64,000 bases of DNA from Saprospiraceae bacterium (GTDB lineage Bacteria > Bacteroidota > Bacteroidia > Chitinophagales > Saprospiraceae), in the NCBI GenBank assembly GCA_013214355.1, contig JABSSL010000023.1, forward strand, positions 20,633 through 84,632, read 5' to 3'. The notes under the pieces were generated by a model, which made no database searches, had not been told where the DNA came from, and worked only from the letters and a program-made list of their open reading frames with translations. Shown piece by piece: positions 46,224 to 56,621 of this stretch (positions are counted from its first letter, which is position 1; every line of letters starts with the position of its first letter). The position numbers were made by a program, and so were the translations under genes.

Positions 46224-49200
46224 CTAAACGATTAAGTCGCCCTGCTCTTGTTCAACGACTATTTCTTTCACGGCCCTTTCTAGGTCTCTCTTATCCACCC
46301 AATTACCGGTTCTCAGCCAGTGCATAGCACGTTTGATGGTACTGTTGCCAGATAGGAGGAGCGGTAAGAGGAACAGGGTAAGGAAGGTAGCGAACCCAAT
46401 GCCGTAGGCCACCGAGATGGCCATTGGAATCAAGAACTGGGCTGAAAACCCAGGTTCGAAGATTAAAGGTGCCAAGCCAGCAATGGTAGTGATTGACGTC
46501 AAAAAGATGGCTCTAAATCGTTGCTTCCCGGCTTCAAATAAAGCTTCATTAAAGGACAACCCTGATTTTAGCAGGTTGTTGAATTTCTTAATGAGTACTA
46601 GGCCATCATTCACCAAAATTCCAATCAGCGCCACAATTCCTAAGAACGATAATACATTGATGCTCATGCCATGTATCCAGTGTCCCCAAGCCACGCCAAC
46701 TAAGCTGAACGGGATCAGGATAAATAGCATAAGCGGCTGAGTATAGGACCGGAAGGTAAAGGCGATAATGGCGTACATGAGAAGTAAAATAGCGGGGAGT
46801 ACTCTACCCATAGATTCTCCAATCTGCCCCGCCTCACGGTTTTGGCCTTCGTATAGTGCAGTTACGCTTGGGTACTTGCTCAAAATATCAGGCATGACGT
46901 TGTCTCGTACAAAGCCCACGAGTTCTGCTGCACTATCGCTGATGTTCTTCTGTTCCGCTTCTACTCGGATCTCTCTCTTCCCCTCGAGGTGATTGATGGT
47001 TACTTCTCCACGGCGAATCTCATAGTTGGCAATTTCCGATAGGGGAACGCGATTCCTAGAAGGCGTTACAATCCACATATCATCCAGATTGCGAATAGAG
47101 TTACGATCCTTCCGATCATATCTTACCCACACCCGAATTTCATCCCGACCGCGCTGAAAACGTTGTACGGCAGCCCCAAAGAATCCACTTCGCACCTGTC
47201 CCATGACGTCATTCAAGCTTAGTCCCAATAGATATGCATTGTCCTTCAGTCTTAAGTTGATCTCTTTGATACCAGAAGGGTCATTGTCAGAGATATCTTT
47301 TAACTCTGGCATATTGATCAGGGCTGCCTTGAGCTCTTCTTTGGCAGCTTTGATCTCCTGAATGTTATTACTTACCAGCGAGATGGATACGGGTTTGCCA
47401 CCGAAGCTGGTCCCTGATCCAAATTCCAAGGTTTCTGTCCCATAGACTGTTCCAACGGCTTCAGCCACGGCATTTGCTACTTTGGAGGCGTTGATGGTAC
47501 CTCGCTCTTCTTCCGGTAGAAGATTTAGGGTCAGCACTGCTGCCGATGTGCTGCCGCCAACACCCTGGGAGGCACCCGGAGGGCCAGCCTGTTGCCCGCT
47601 AGAGGTCCCAATTCGGCGGATGGAGTTGGTGATTACACTTTTACCATTTTCCAATTCTTTAGAGAGTTCTTCATTAGCTACCCACGCTTTTTCTTCGATC
47701 ATACTAATGATGGAATCCGTGATGGCTTCACTAGTGCCTTGGGGCATGGTTAGGCTGATATTAACTTGATCACTCTCTACAGGGGGGAAGAAACTGAATT
47801 TGATTACCCCTCCGGCAAAGGCTCCAATGGTGATAATGAACAGTGCAATGGGGATAGAGTAGCCTAAGATCTTATTGTCCAAAAAGAACCGTAAAGCCGG
47901 AGCGTATAAGCGATCTCGCATCCACAGCATGGCCTGTTCCGCCCAGCGATTCAATAGGAAGGTTTGCGTTCCTTTTCTTAAGGCTCTCGAGTGGGCAATG
48001 TGTGCAGGGAGGATTAAAAACGCCTCAATCAAGGAGATGGATAAGATAATGATCAGGACTTTTGATATCTCCCCGAAGAAGTTTCCAAGGTTACCCGGTA
48101 GGAAAAAGAAGGTGGTGAAAGCGACCATAGTGGTCAGAATAGCCGATAGAATGGGAGGAATTACCTCCAAAGTGCCGTCAATAGCAGCACGAATCGGATG
48201 CTTTCCATTTTCATAATGATAGTAGATGTTCTCACCAATCACAATACCATCATCGACCAGAATTCCGATCACCAAGATCATCCCAAAGAGGGAAATTACG
48301 TTAATGGTCATGAAGGTGGGAGCGAAAATGAAAAGCCCGAAAAAGGATATCGGTAGACCGACGGCCACCCAAAGGGCGATACTGGGTTTTAGGAATAGTC
48401 CTAGCAGTATTAAGACCAAAAGGATACCTAAACCTCCATTTTCGATCAATATATCCAGACGTTGTTCAAGTGCTACGGTGGTATCCCTGGCTACGGTCAA
48501 GGATACATTATCATATTGCTGATTGAATTTCTCTATGTAGGCCCGAGTCTGCTCGGTGGCTTCTATGATATCTTCATTGTTGGTGGTGGATACGGTTATC
48601 TGAATGGCTAATTCGTCATCCATAAATAAACGATCGGGACTTTCTGACCAGCGGTCTCGTACAGTGGCTACATCTTTCAGTCGAATGATATTGCCATTGG
48701 ACTCAGCTTTGACTACAATGAAATCCAATTCATCACCATAATACGACCGATTATTAGCGCGGATCAGATATTCTTCATCAAGCGTCTTGATATTACCTCC
48801 CGTCGTGAGAATATTCGCATTGGAAACGGCTCGAGCTACTTCAGTGAAGGTAAGATCGTAGGCGCGAAGATCAGTCTCTCGTACTGCTATCTCAATTTCC
48901 TCGGCAGGAAATCCCTTTAGCCCGACTTGTGATATTCCGGGAGTCGACCTCAAATCTGTCTCGATATCGCGAGCGATTTGTTTTAAAGTCTTCAAGTTTA
49001 CCCCTTCACCACTCAACGTAAAACTGATCGCTTCGTTGATGATCTCCAATTTAGAAATCACCGGTGGCTCCATTTCTGGCGGGAAAGAAGGTACCCGATC
49101 TACGGCATTCTTCACATCTGCTAAAAGCACATCAATATCCGCATCACGCAGGCCTTCGACGGTAATACTGGCGCTGTTTTCTCGACTCGCAGAGGTGACC

Positions 49201-49439
49201 CGATCAATCCCAACTAGGCCTCTCAAGTTATCTTCTATTTTCAGTACGACTCCTTCTTCAATCTCTCCTGGGGAAGCGCCTGGATAGGTGATGGCGATCG
49301 TAATGATATTGGTATCAGCTAGCGGAAAGAAAGAAGATTTGGTATTGGTCAAGCCCATGATGCCAAAGAGGATCAGTACCGCCATCAAGACGTTAACCGC
49401 TACTGTATATTTTATAAAGAAGGTAATTAGTTTCTTCAT
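46224..49439 (-). CDS. RND efflux transporter permease (AcrB/MMPL-type)
   Basis: ~1071 aa; FFPLADTNIITIAITYPGASPGEIEEGVVLKIEDNLRGLVGIDRVTSAS; VLVIGILVDDGIVIGENIYYHYENGKHPIRAA; second half VALIGILVNDGLVLIKKFNNLLKSG. Confidence 0.96.
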   Translation of the reverse strand: MKKLITFFIKYTVAVNVLMAVLILFGIMGLTNTKSSFFPLADTNIITIAITYPGASPGEIEEGVVLKIEDNLRGLVGIDRVTSASRENSASITVEGLRDADIDVLLADVKNAVDRVPSFPPEMEPPVISKLEIINEAISFTLSGEGVNLKTLKQIARDIETDLRSTPGISQVGLKGFPAEEIEIAVRETDLRAYDLTFTEVARAVSNANILTTGGNIKTLDEEYLIRANNRSYYGDELDFIVVKAESNGNIIRLKDVATVRDRWSESPDRLFMDDELAIQITVSTTNNEDIIEATEQTRAYIEKFNQQYDNVSLTVARDTTVALEQRLDILIENGGLGILLVLILLGLFLKPSIALWVAVGLPISFFGLFIFAPTFMTINVISLFGMILVIGILVDDGIVIGENIYYHYENGKHPIRAAIDGTLEVIPPILSAILTTMVAFTTFFFLPGNLGNFFGEISKVLIIILSISLIEAFLILPAHIAHSRALRKGTQTFLLNRWAEQAMLWMRDRLYAPALRFFLDNKILGYSIPIALFIITIGAFAGGVIKFSFFPPVESDQVNISLTMPQGTSEAITDSIISMIEEKAWVANEELSKELENGKSVITNSIRRIGTSSGQQAGPPGASQGVGGSTSAAVLTLNLLPEEERGTINASKVANAVAEAVGTVYGTETLEFGSGTSFGGKPVSISLVSNNIQEIKAAKEELKAALINMPELKDISDNDPSGIKEINLRLKDNAYLLGLSLNDVMGQVRSGFFGAAVQRFQRGRDEIRVWVRYDRKDRNSIRNLDDMWIVTPSRNRVPLSEIANYEIRRGEVTINHLEGKREIRVEAEQKNISDSAAELVGFVRDNVMPDILSKYPSVTALYEGQNREAGQIGESMGRVLPAILLLMYAIIAFTFRSYTQPLMLFILIPFSLVGVAWGHWIHGMSINVLSFLGIVALIGILVNDGLVLIKKFNNLLKSGLSFNEALFEAGKQRFRAIFLTSITTIAGLAPLIFEPGFSAQFLIPMAISVAYGIGFATFLTLFLLPLLLSGNSTIKRAMHWLRTGNWVDKRDLERAVKEIVVEQEQGDLIV

Positions 49440-49476
49440 CGCTCTCGTTTATGATTCTTAGACTTTACTGGAAAGC

Positions 49477-50583
49477 CTATTTTAGCAAACTCACTCGCAT
49501 TCCTTTGTGGGCACCAGGGACGGGCTTTGCCATGATTTGGGTTCCGTCTGTAAGCCCTTTAACGACCACGGTTGATTCCTTGAAAAAGATAGGCGAGACC
49601 TGTGCAACATCCAATACACTATCTCTAATCACATAGAGTTTATTCTCATCGAAAATAAGCTTTCGATCGAGTTCATACGTGTCTTCTTCCTCCTTGGCTA
49701 CAAGATCAGCTTCCAAATACATGCCTTCCTTCAGCGATGCGTCCGAGACTTGAATAAATACTTTGATCGTTTGAGAGGCTTGGTTTACTTTTCCATTCAC
49801 CCGGATTACTCTCCCCATCCAAGAATTTGTTCGTTCTAGGTTGTGTAATTCCACTGATTTGCCTACCGCCAGGAGATCTTGGTAGGTGACATTGATATCC
49901 ACTTCCATTTCATACACTCCTGTACTAATGAATTCTCCCAGTTTTTGCCCGTTGCGTACTAGTGCACCAGGGTTGACGAGGGCTTCCGTCAAGACGCCAT
50001 TGAATGGGGCGCGAATCACGTACTTATCTAATCTTTCTTCTAGATTACTGATATTGTAAAAACTAGTGAAGATGCCTTTACTACTCAAAAAGAGTTTTTC
50101 CTTTTCGGATGTTGGTTTAGGAAAGTCTTGCAATGGCTTTTCTACATCAAATGCGGTGATGTAGGCCTCCCATTGAGGGGTAGCATCCGGGTAGTCGAGC
50201 CGTAGGTCGGGCATGAACAGAACGATCTGGTTGTACAGGTTACTTTTCTGAGCCTTGATATTGGCCTTGAACTCGTCGCTATCAATCAATAGCAGGGTTT
50301 GTCCACGTCCATATGGGCTTCCTGGTTTGAACTCTCTTGCACTGGATTTGAAAATACCGGATACCTCTGAATAGATATCCACTTTGTTCTTCGCTACCAA
50401 GTTGCCACTAGTTTTTAAAGTGATAGGTGTACTAGTATTTTGCACTGTTTCTATCGAAACTGGCAAGACGATCTTGTTCTCTACGGGCTTCGGTTGATTT
50501 CGAGAGGCAGCTATCTGTCGTGCTGCAAATACGGCACCAACGATGAGTAGCAAGCCGATTATCGAAGTAATAACTTTTCTCAT
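49477..50583 (-). CDS. RND efflux periplasmic adaptor (HlyD/MFP family)
   Basis: N-terminal membrane anchor; VDIYSEVSGIFKSSAREFKPGSPYGRGQTLLLID; YVIRAPFNGVLTEALVNPGALVRNGQKLGEFI. Confidence 0.93.
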   Translation of the reverse strand: MRKVITSIIGLLLIVGAVFAARQIAASRNQPKPVENKIVLPVSIETVQNTSTPITLKTSGNLVAKNKVDIYSEVSGIFKSSAREFKPGSPYGRGQTLLLIDSDEFKANIKAQKSNLYNQIVLFMPDLRLDYPDATPQWEAYITAFDVEKPLQDFPKPTSEKEKLFLSSKGIFTSFYNISNLEERLDKYVIRAPFNGVLTEALVNPGALVRNGQKLGEFISTGVYEMEVDINVTYQDLLAVGKSVELHNLERTNSWMGRVIRVNGKVNQASQTIKVFIQVSDASLKEGMYLEADLVAKEEEDTYELDRKLIFDENKLYVIRDSVLDVAQVSPIFFKESTVVVKGLTDGTQIMAKPVPGAHKGMRVSLLK

Positions 50584-50591
50584 AAGATCAG

Positions 50592-51029
50592 TTAAATAGT
50601 GAGATTAGATTGTATTTTTTGTAATGTTTGAATAGTCGTTTGTAGGTCCGCTTTATCTAGACCTTGCTGCATCTCCATCATCAATTCTTGCATAACAGGA
50701 AAGGTAGATTGAAGTTGCTGTTTTCCTTCTTTAGTGAGGTAAACTCGGTTGATGCGTTTGTCGACTTGATCGGGTACTCGGGTGACCAACTGCTTTTTCT
50801 CTAGGGTAGAAATGAGCCGTGTTAAGGAGGCTTTGTGTCGCTCAGTGACGATGGCTAAATCTTGCTGAGGGCGTCCATCCTCCTCGTGTAGTATTTTGAG
50901 TATGATCATTTGTTGAAGGCTGAGATCCATACCATTCCGCTTCAGGCGATCACCAATAAAGATGGCCATCATCTTGGCTGTTTTGCCAATCCACGGTAAC
51001 ACACTTTCTTCCATTTCAGGGATCTTCAT
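50592..51029 (-). CDS. MarR-family transcriptional regulator
   Basis: LSLQQMIILKILHEEDGRPQQDLAIVTERHKASLTRLISTLEKKQLVTRVPDQVDKRINRVYLTKEG. Confidence 0.94.
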   Translation of the reverse strand: MKIPEMEESVLPWIGKTAKMMAIFIGDRLKRNGMDLSLQQMIILKILHEEDGRPQQDLAIVTERHKASLTRLISTLEKKQLVTRVPDQVDKRINRVYLTKEGKQQLQSTFPVMQELMMEMQQGLDKADLQTTIQTLQKIQSNLTI

Positions 51030-51181
51030 ACAACAAGTTGTGATAGCATGAACCCCTTCATGCTAAATAGTTGCATGTACAACGACTTGAACTCAGCCTT
51101 TGTTCAAGTGCAGTTGAAATATTTTGACTTAAAGTAGGAATGAACTGGATCGACCCAATGCTTATGCTGTTTTGAGGTATT

Positions 51182-51847
51182 TTAACACTGGAAATCCATT
51201 TTATCTTGGATCTTGTTCTTTGCTTCTGTGCCCGCCCATTTTTCACAAAGATATAACCCCAACTGTAGAGAAGAGGAAACTCCTCCGGCCGTTATAACAC
51301 CACCATCTTCCATTACCTTTTCCCGTTGCACTTCTTGGCAGTAAGGCTTTAAGAGATCAAAGGCACTACGATTGGTAGTTGCCTTTTTCCCCTCCAGAAA
51401 GCCAGCTGCCCCCAGCAGTAATGCTCCGGTACAAACGGAAGCCTTGTAGCGGGCTCCTTCTGCCTGTTTTATCCAGTTGATGAAATCAGGGTCATCTTTC
51501 AGGGGGCGAGTCCCAAACCCACCGGGAACGATAATCGTGTCGTATTGACTTAGATCAGGTTTTACCTTGTCCACCTGAACGGTAAACCCAAAGTTGTCTT
51601 TGATTTGTTCACTGATGGCACAGATATCCCATTCTAGCTCGGGAATATAATTCATACTTTTGAGGCGAGTAATGGGGTCGTATACACCGACTAGATCGAG
51701 TAAAGTGATATCGTTAAAAACGATAAAAGCAATGCGTTTCGGTTGCACATTACTAGCGGAATTAGGCATAGCGAATAAGCTTTTTTTACTGGAAAAGACT
51801 GCAAATAGGCCTAATGGCAGTGCTTTCAGAAAAGTTCGTTTCTTCAT
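51182..51847 (-). CDS. DJ-1/PfpI family protein with N-terminal export-signal-like leader
   Basis: VNGK-type DJ-1 core: RIAFIVFNDITLLDLVGVYDPI; IIVPGGFGTRPL; ASVCTGALLLGAAGFLEGKKATTN (nucleophile elbow Cys). Leader MKKRTFLKALPLGLFAVFSSKKSLFAMP. Confidence 0.9.
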   Translation of the reverse strand: MKKRTFLKALPLGLFAVFSSKKSLFAMPNSASNVQPKRIAFIVFNDITLLDLVGVYDPITRLKSMNYIPELEWDICAISEQIKDNFGFTVQVDKVKPDLSQYDTIIVPGGFGTRPLKDDPDFINWIKQAEGARYKASVCTGALLLGAAGFLEGKKATTNRSAFDLLKPYCQEVQREKVMEDGGVITAGGVSSSLQLGLYLCEKWAGTEAKNKIQDKMDFQC

Positions 51848-51931
51848 ACTTTTGGACGGATAGTGAAAACATACTCTTAATAGGATAAACCAAGGAAGTG
51901 TTTAAAAGTATTTACAAAAAGCGATAGAAGT

Positions 51932-52717
51932 ATGAAAAGGACTCAAAAAATGTGCTTAGTTATAGTGCTATTAGGCGGTTTAGTAGGCTGTAGGTCAGCC
52001 GTAAAAATGGGAGAGGATCAAGAACAAGCTAATACGAGAACAAACGTGGGATTGAGATGTATTCCCATCGAAGGAGCGACGGAGGAGGATATTTACCGGT
52101 ATATGGTCCATCTTGTAGACGGTAATCAATCCACTCCGATCATGTTAATCCCTGTTTGTTCCTTGCTAGACTCGACTCAGTATGCGGATCATCAGATTCC
52201 ATCTGAGGCCATCGCCGCTGCATCCAGTTGGTGGGCGGGCAGTGGGGATTACCTCTATGCGGTCTCGACAACAGATGGCATCTTGCTGCGACGGGCGGTT
52301 ATCGATGAGATGCAACTGGTTAGAGATTATGGCTACATGGATTGGGCCCTATGGCAGCAGGATACCCTGATTAAGTATGATCCCACTAAAATGGTTCCCA
52401 TCACGGGACTGTATACAGCAGAAGGGGAAGAAACTTCTTATGTGTTGCTTTTGGATAGAATAGGGGAGGAGTGGCAAGTCGAAGCTGTGGAAATAGCAGG
52501 AAGATTACCTGCAAGGGAGGATCTCAGAATGGAGCTAGAAAGTATGCGCTTCCAAAAGATCGAGGGCTTTACATTGGATACAGCGACGAGTCAATTTTCG
52601 GCAGGAGAATGGGGAGCAGGAGAATTAGTAGTAGAGGGCCCTAGTTACTTTATGCTGTTCAAAGAAAAGAAGAATGCTGCTGGAAAACCGTTGAAGCTAG
52701 CCCTTGGAATTAGATAA
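51932..52717 (+). CDS. Hypothetical lipoprotein
   Basis: MKRTQKMCLVIVLLGGLVGCRS lipobox; no recognised domain. Confidence 0.75.
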   Translation: MKRTQKMCLVIVLLGGLVGCRSAVKMGEDQEQANTRTNVGLRCIPIEGATEEDIYRYMVHLVDGNQSTPIMLIPVCSLLDSTQYADHQIPSEAIAAASSWWAGSGDYLYAVSTTDGILLRRAVIDEMQLVRDYGYMDWALWQQDTLIKYDPTKMVPITGLYTAEGEETSYVLLLDRIGEEWQVEAVEIAGRLPAREDLRMELESMRFQKIEGFTLDTATSQFSAGEWGAGELVVEGPSYFMLFKEKKNAAGKPLKLALGIR

Positions 52718-52736
52718 GCGGTTGATGCTTTTCTGT

Positions 52737-55700
52737 TTATAGAGTAGGTATACTTAAGGTCACAATCGTTCCTTCTAGGGAAGGTGTAGCGGTCAGTTTA
52801 CCATTCAGTTTCTCGGCTCGCATTTTCATGTTTTCTACGCCTAGCCCACTACTAGGTCGTTCCCACTTTCGAATGGCTTCACTTCCATTGTCATGCACAC
52901 TCATGGTAAAGGAAGTATTCGAGTTTTGAAGGCGGATCAAGACCTGGCTGCTGTCGGTATGCTTCACGATATTGGTGATAGCCTCTCTAAAGATGAGCTG
53001 CAACTGTTGTCGAGTATCAATCTGCAGTGTTTTTTCGTTGGGAAGGTTGCTAGTTTGAAACTGAAAGCTAATTTCTTTGGGAATAAGCATTTCTTCGGCA
53101 TGTTCCTGCATCCTTTCTACCAGATCTTTCACCTTGGATCGCCGCGTGTCAATAGACCAAACCAAATCCCGCATTTTAGAGACGGCTTGCCGGCTAATAT
53201 CACTTAGGTATTGTAGCCCCGCCTTATCTTCCGGCTGGGCTTTCATCTCCATGATTTCCGCTTGCATGGCTAAGCCAGATAACATAGATCCTACTTCATC
53301 GTGCAGGTTGCTGGAAATCTGTAAACGCATGCGTTCCATTTTCAGGAATTGCTGCCATCGATATTGGAAGATCAGAAAGATGATCGAAGTAATGAATACC
53401 ATACACAGCACAAAGAACCACATGGTATGGTAGAAATAAGGTTTTACATGAATGGGAATACTTAATTGACTGCTACTCCAATTCCCCCTAGAATCCGCAC
53501 CTTTTATATGCAGGATATATTCTCCCACAGGCAGTCGATTGTAACGCGTAGAGGGTTGGTTACCAATGTAAGTCCAGTCTTCTTCTAAGCCCTCTAATAG
53601 GGTGTAGTATTGATTCTTATCTGGTTTTAGGTAATTGGGTAGGGTCCAATTGACTTGAAAATAGGATACATTGGGTTTGATGATTAAGGTGTCCTTCTCA
53701 AAGAAGCGGAGATCCTCTTGTTCCAGTTGCTTTGACTGTTGTGCGAACTGAGACCAGTGCGTTAGCTGTAAGGGTGGGTTTGGGGCTTGGCCAATGATGT
53801 CCTGTGGATAAAAGGCAGTGACCCCATTCATACCTCCGAAGTAATATCGTCCTTGACTATCTTTGAAATAAGAAGCGTAATTGAATTCGTAATGAGAAAG
53901 CCCATCCTCCTGATAGAAATTCTGAAAGGTTTCGGTGGGTTTATGGAAACAGGATAGCCCATTGTAAGTGCTTATCCAGAGGTAATCTTGATCAAACCCC
54001 AAAATGCCTACGACATTGTTATTAGCCAAATTATCCTTTTGGGTATAAATGTTGACCGACTGCTGCTCAGGGTCCAACCGATTTACGCCTCCACCGAAGG
54101 TGCCAATCCACAAAGTCCCCTCCTGATCCTTTTCTATACACAGAATATGATTATGACTGATGGCAGGGGTGGAGGTAGTCGAATAATGCTGCAAGATATC
54201 TCCCGCTTTGCTCACTAGTATCAGACCGGACACCTTGCTCCCAATCCAGATGGTTTCACCGTCCTCCAATAAGAATTTGACTTGGTCATCACTAGATAGA
54301 GGCGAATCTGCAGGAATGAGTTTTTCATAGGACTGTGTATCGGGATCAAAAAGGCTTAAGTGTTGTAAAGAATGCCCAAGCACCAATTGGCCGTTATCCA
54401 GTGCGAGAATCGGATTAGGACTATGTCCTGCTAGTAGGCCGGAATTAACGGGGATATGGTTAAGCGCGTGCGTCTGTTCTGGCAAAAAAAACAATTGTTC
54501 GTTGGCACTCCAAACTCCTTGGCGTTTGTGATCAAAAGAGAAGAAGTTGCTAAAGCCAAAAGGGAAATCTTTAGTTCTCGAATTAGCCGCTGTGAGTTCG
54601 GCTATGGCCTCACCGGTTTGCCAATCTAGTTGGTGCAAGCCTTCTACTCCTCTTTCACACATTACAAATACTTCCCCCGCATTATTTTCAAAGAACCCTC
54701 GCGTTGTATTTCCCCATTCGACCTTTGGAATGCTAAGGAAATTCTTGAATGCTTGTTTCTTAATGGGCAATTTTATGATGCCATTATCTGTCCCCACCCA
54801 TAGCAATTGCATCTGATCTTCAAATAGGCAATTGATCGTAGTGAAGTCAAAGGGCTTATTAATCTCTTCACTATAATCCGTCCATTCCTGATCGGTATTT
54901 AATGATAACAATTTTCTTTTGGTGGCAAACCATATATGTCCTCTATGGTCTTCTAGTGTTACGTATACTGGGCTATCCAATCCCTCTTTAATGATCTCTT
55001 TTTCACCGGTGACAAGATCTAAGGTCCAGATCTCATTTTTACTTTTAGGGAATAAGAAAATATGATCCTGGCTATCTATATGAAATGGAGTAAAATACAT
55101 GCGGTTCTCATACCAAATGAAGCTGTCTACCTTTGCTTCCCAAAGGAGGTGTCCACTTGGGCTGAGTTGTCGAATTCCTTGATCTATTGTCGTCCAAAAA
55201 ATATTCCCTTCTGTATCAGTACCGATTTGTGTAAAGTCTCGAATACCCCTTTTTGATTTTGCAATGGAATTTATTTGGTTGGAGCCAATGACCTCCATGA
55301 GGTATTGGTATTCGCTATTCTCCGCAACTACCCAGAGTTTACCCAACTGTCCCAAATGCAGTTGCAACAGATCCATGGGATGGTCAGGGTTTTCTGCATT
55401 CGAAACTTGTACTGAAGTAACTTCATTCGTAAGAATACTCAGGTAGAACAGTCGCTTGTTGGCGATATACCAGATAGCACTATCTCTGATAACCATCCCT
55501 TGCTCCGCAAAATCTTCTACAGGAAGCGGGTGATCACCTAAAGGCCCTTTGTTATAATACGTGAATTCGTAGCCATCAAAACGGTTGAGGCCCTGCTGGG
55601 TAGCCAGCCACATTAAGCCTTGCCTATCTTGTGCAATGGCCTTTACGTTTCTGAAGCCCAGCCCATCTTCTATGGTAATGGCATCAGCGGTTGGTAAGTT

Positions 55701-55751
55701 TTGACTGGAGAGAGAGCAGAAAAGATGAATAGCGCAAACAAATACCAGCAT
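52737..55751 (-). CDS. Two-component-regulator-propeller sensor kinase with NarL-type HisKA_3/HATPase
   Basis: ITIEDGLGFRNVKAIAQDRQGLMWLATQQGLNRFDGYEF; Y_Y_Y-like region; TM; RMRLQISSNLHDEVGSMLSGLAMQAEIMEM. Start MLVFVCAIHLFC at 55751 is preferred over 55871. Confidence 0.93.
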   Translation of the reverse strand: MLVFVCAIHLFCSLSSQNLPTADAITIEDGLGFRNVKAIAQDRQGLMWLATQQGLNRFDGYEFTYYNKGPLGDHPLPVEDFAEQGMVIRDSAIWYIANKRLFYLSILTNEVTSVQVSNAENPDHPMDLLQLHLGQLGKLWVVAENSEYQYLMEVIGSNQINSIAKSKRGIRDFTQIGTDTEGNIFWTTIDQGIRQLSPSGHLLWEAKVDSFIWYENRMYFTPFHIDSQDHIFLFPKSKNEIWTLDLVTGEKEIIKEGLDSPVYVTLEDHRGHIWFATKRKLLSLNTDQEWTDYSEEINKPFDFTTINCLFEDQMQLLWVGTDNGIIKLPIKKQAFKNFLSIPKVEWGNTTRGFFENNAGEVFVMCERGVEGLHQLDWQTGEAIAELTAANSRTKDFPFGFSNFFSFDHKRQGVWSANEQLFFLPEQTHALNHIPVNSGLLAGHSPNPILALDNGQLVLGHSLQHLSLFDPDTQSYEKLIPADSPLSSDDQVKFLLEDGETIWIGSKVSGLILVSKAGDILQHYSTTSTPAISHNHILCIEKDQEGTLWIGTFGGGVNRLDPEQQSVNIYTQKDNLANNNVVGILGFDQDYLWISTYNGLSCFHKPTETFQNFYQEDGLSHYEFNYASYFKDSQGRYYFGGMNGVTAFYPQDIIGQAPNPPLQLTHWSQFAQQSKQLEQEDLRFFEKDTLIIKPNVSYFQVNWTLPNYLKPDKNQYYTLLEGLEEDWTYIGNQPSTRYNRLPVGEYILHIKGADSRGNWSSSQLSIPIHVKPYFYHTMWFFVLCMVFITSIIFLIFQYRWQQFLKMERMRLQISSNLHDEVGSMLSGLAMQAEIMEMKAQPEDKAGLQYLSDISRQAVSKMRDLVWSIDTRRSKVKDLVERMQEHAEEMLIPKEISFQFQTSNLPNEKTLQIDTRQQLQLIFREAITNIVKHTDSSQVLIRLQNSNTSFTMSVHDNGSEAIRKWERPSSGLGVENMKMRAEKLNGKLTATPSLEGTIVTLSIPTL

Positions 55752-55922
55752 TTGTTTGCCTCGGATCAAGGCAGTGTTGTTTAGAAAAGAAAGTAGTCTG
55801 TACACGCTATGCTTAAGATGTCCTATGCAATTTAGTTTTCTCCGGCTAAATCCCTTTACTTTTATCAACATATTTTACTAGATGGCAGGACTGAGGTATT
55901 TTTTTACCCCATACAAATGCGA

Positions 55923-55953
55923 TTGACAACTAAGATGGACTCTTCTATCTTTG
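55923..55953 (+). promoter_or_regulatory. Bacteroidota-type promoter for the LuxR-type response regulator (TTG -20 nt- TATCTTTG)
   Basis: Exact TAnnTTTG at 55946-55953 and TTG at 55923-55925; ATG follows 4 nt later. Confidence 0.65.
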
Positions 55954-55957
55954 AAGG

Positions 55958-56593
55958 ATGAAGAGGATCTCAATTGGAATAATCGAAGACGACCCCGTCG
56001 TACAAAAGAGTCTACAGTCGTACCTAGGCGCCAACCCTAGATTCGAAATCAGCTTTGCGGTTAATTCTATTGAAGCCTTTCAATCCCTAAGCACTCAAGA
56101 TTTACCTACCCGAACGGATATTGTTTTATTGGATATTCAACTACCGGGAATGTCTGGTTTGGAGGGCATCCGAGTAATTAAGCGACAGCTATCACCCGTC
56201 GATATCATTATGCTCACCACTTTTGAAGACGCCGACAAAATATTCAAAGCTTTGTGTGCAGGAGCTTGCTCTTATTTGTCCAAACAAGTTTCCTTGCAAA
56301 AGATCCAAGAAGCTATTCTCACCGTGAGTGAAGGAGGGGCCTACATGAGTCCTATGATTGCGAGAAAGGTGGTTGATTATTTCAAGCCTAAACCGGTGAA
56401 GAAGGAGGCTGTGCTCACCGCTCGTCAACAGCAGATTGTAGACGGATTGCTGCGGGGTTTGAGCTATAAGATGGTAGCTGCAGAGTTAAATATTACCTTG
56501 GATACCGTGCGGGCACATGTGAAGAATATCTATCGCGTGCTGGAGATCAATAGCAAGGCCGAATTGATTAAGCGGGCTTATGATCAAGATTGA
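55958..56593 (+). CDS. LuxR/NarL-family response regulator
   Basis: ISIGIIEDDPVVQKSLQSYL; TDIVLLDIQLPGMSGLEGI; HTH LTARQQQIVDGLLRGLSYKMVAAELNITLDTVRAHVKNIYRVLEINSKAELI. Confidence 0.96.
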   Translation: MKRISIGIIEDDPVVQKSLQSYLGANPRFEISFAVNSIEAFQSLSTQDLPTRTDIVLLDIQLPGMSGLEGIRVIKRQLSPVDIIMLTTFEDADKIFKALCAGACSYLSKQVSLQKIQEAILTVSEGGAYMSPMIARKVVDYFKPKPVKKEAVLTARQQQIVDGLLRGLSYKMVAAELNITLDTVRAHVKNIYRVLEINSKAELIKRAYDQD

Positions 56594-56621
56594 TAATCCT
56601 GAATACAAAAAGGCGACTTTC

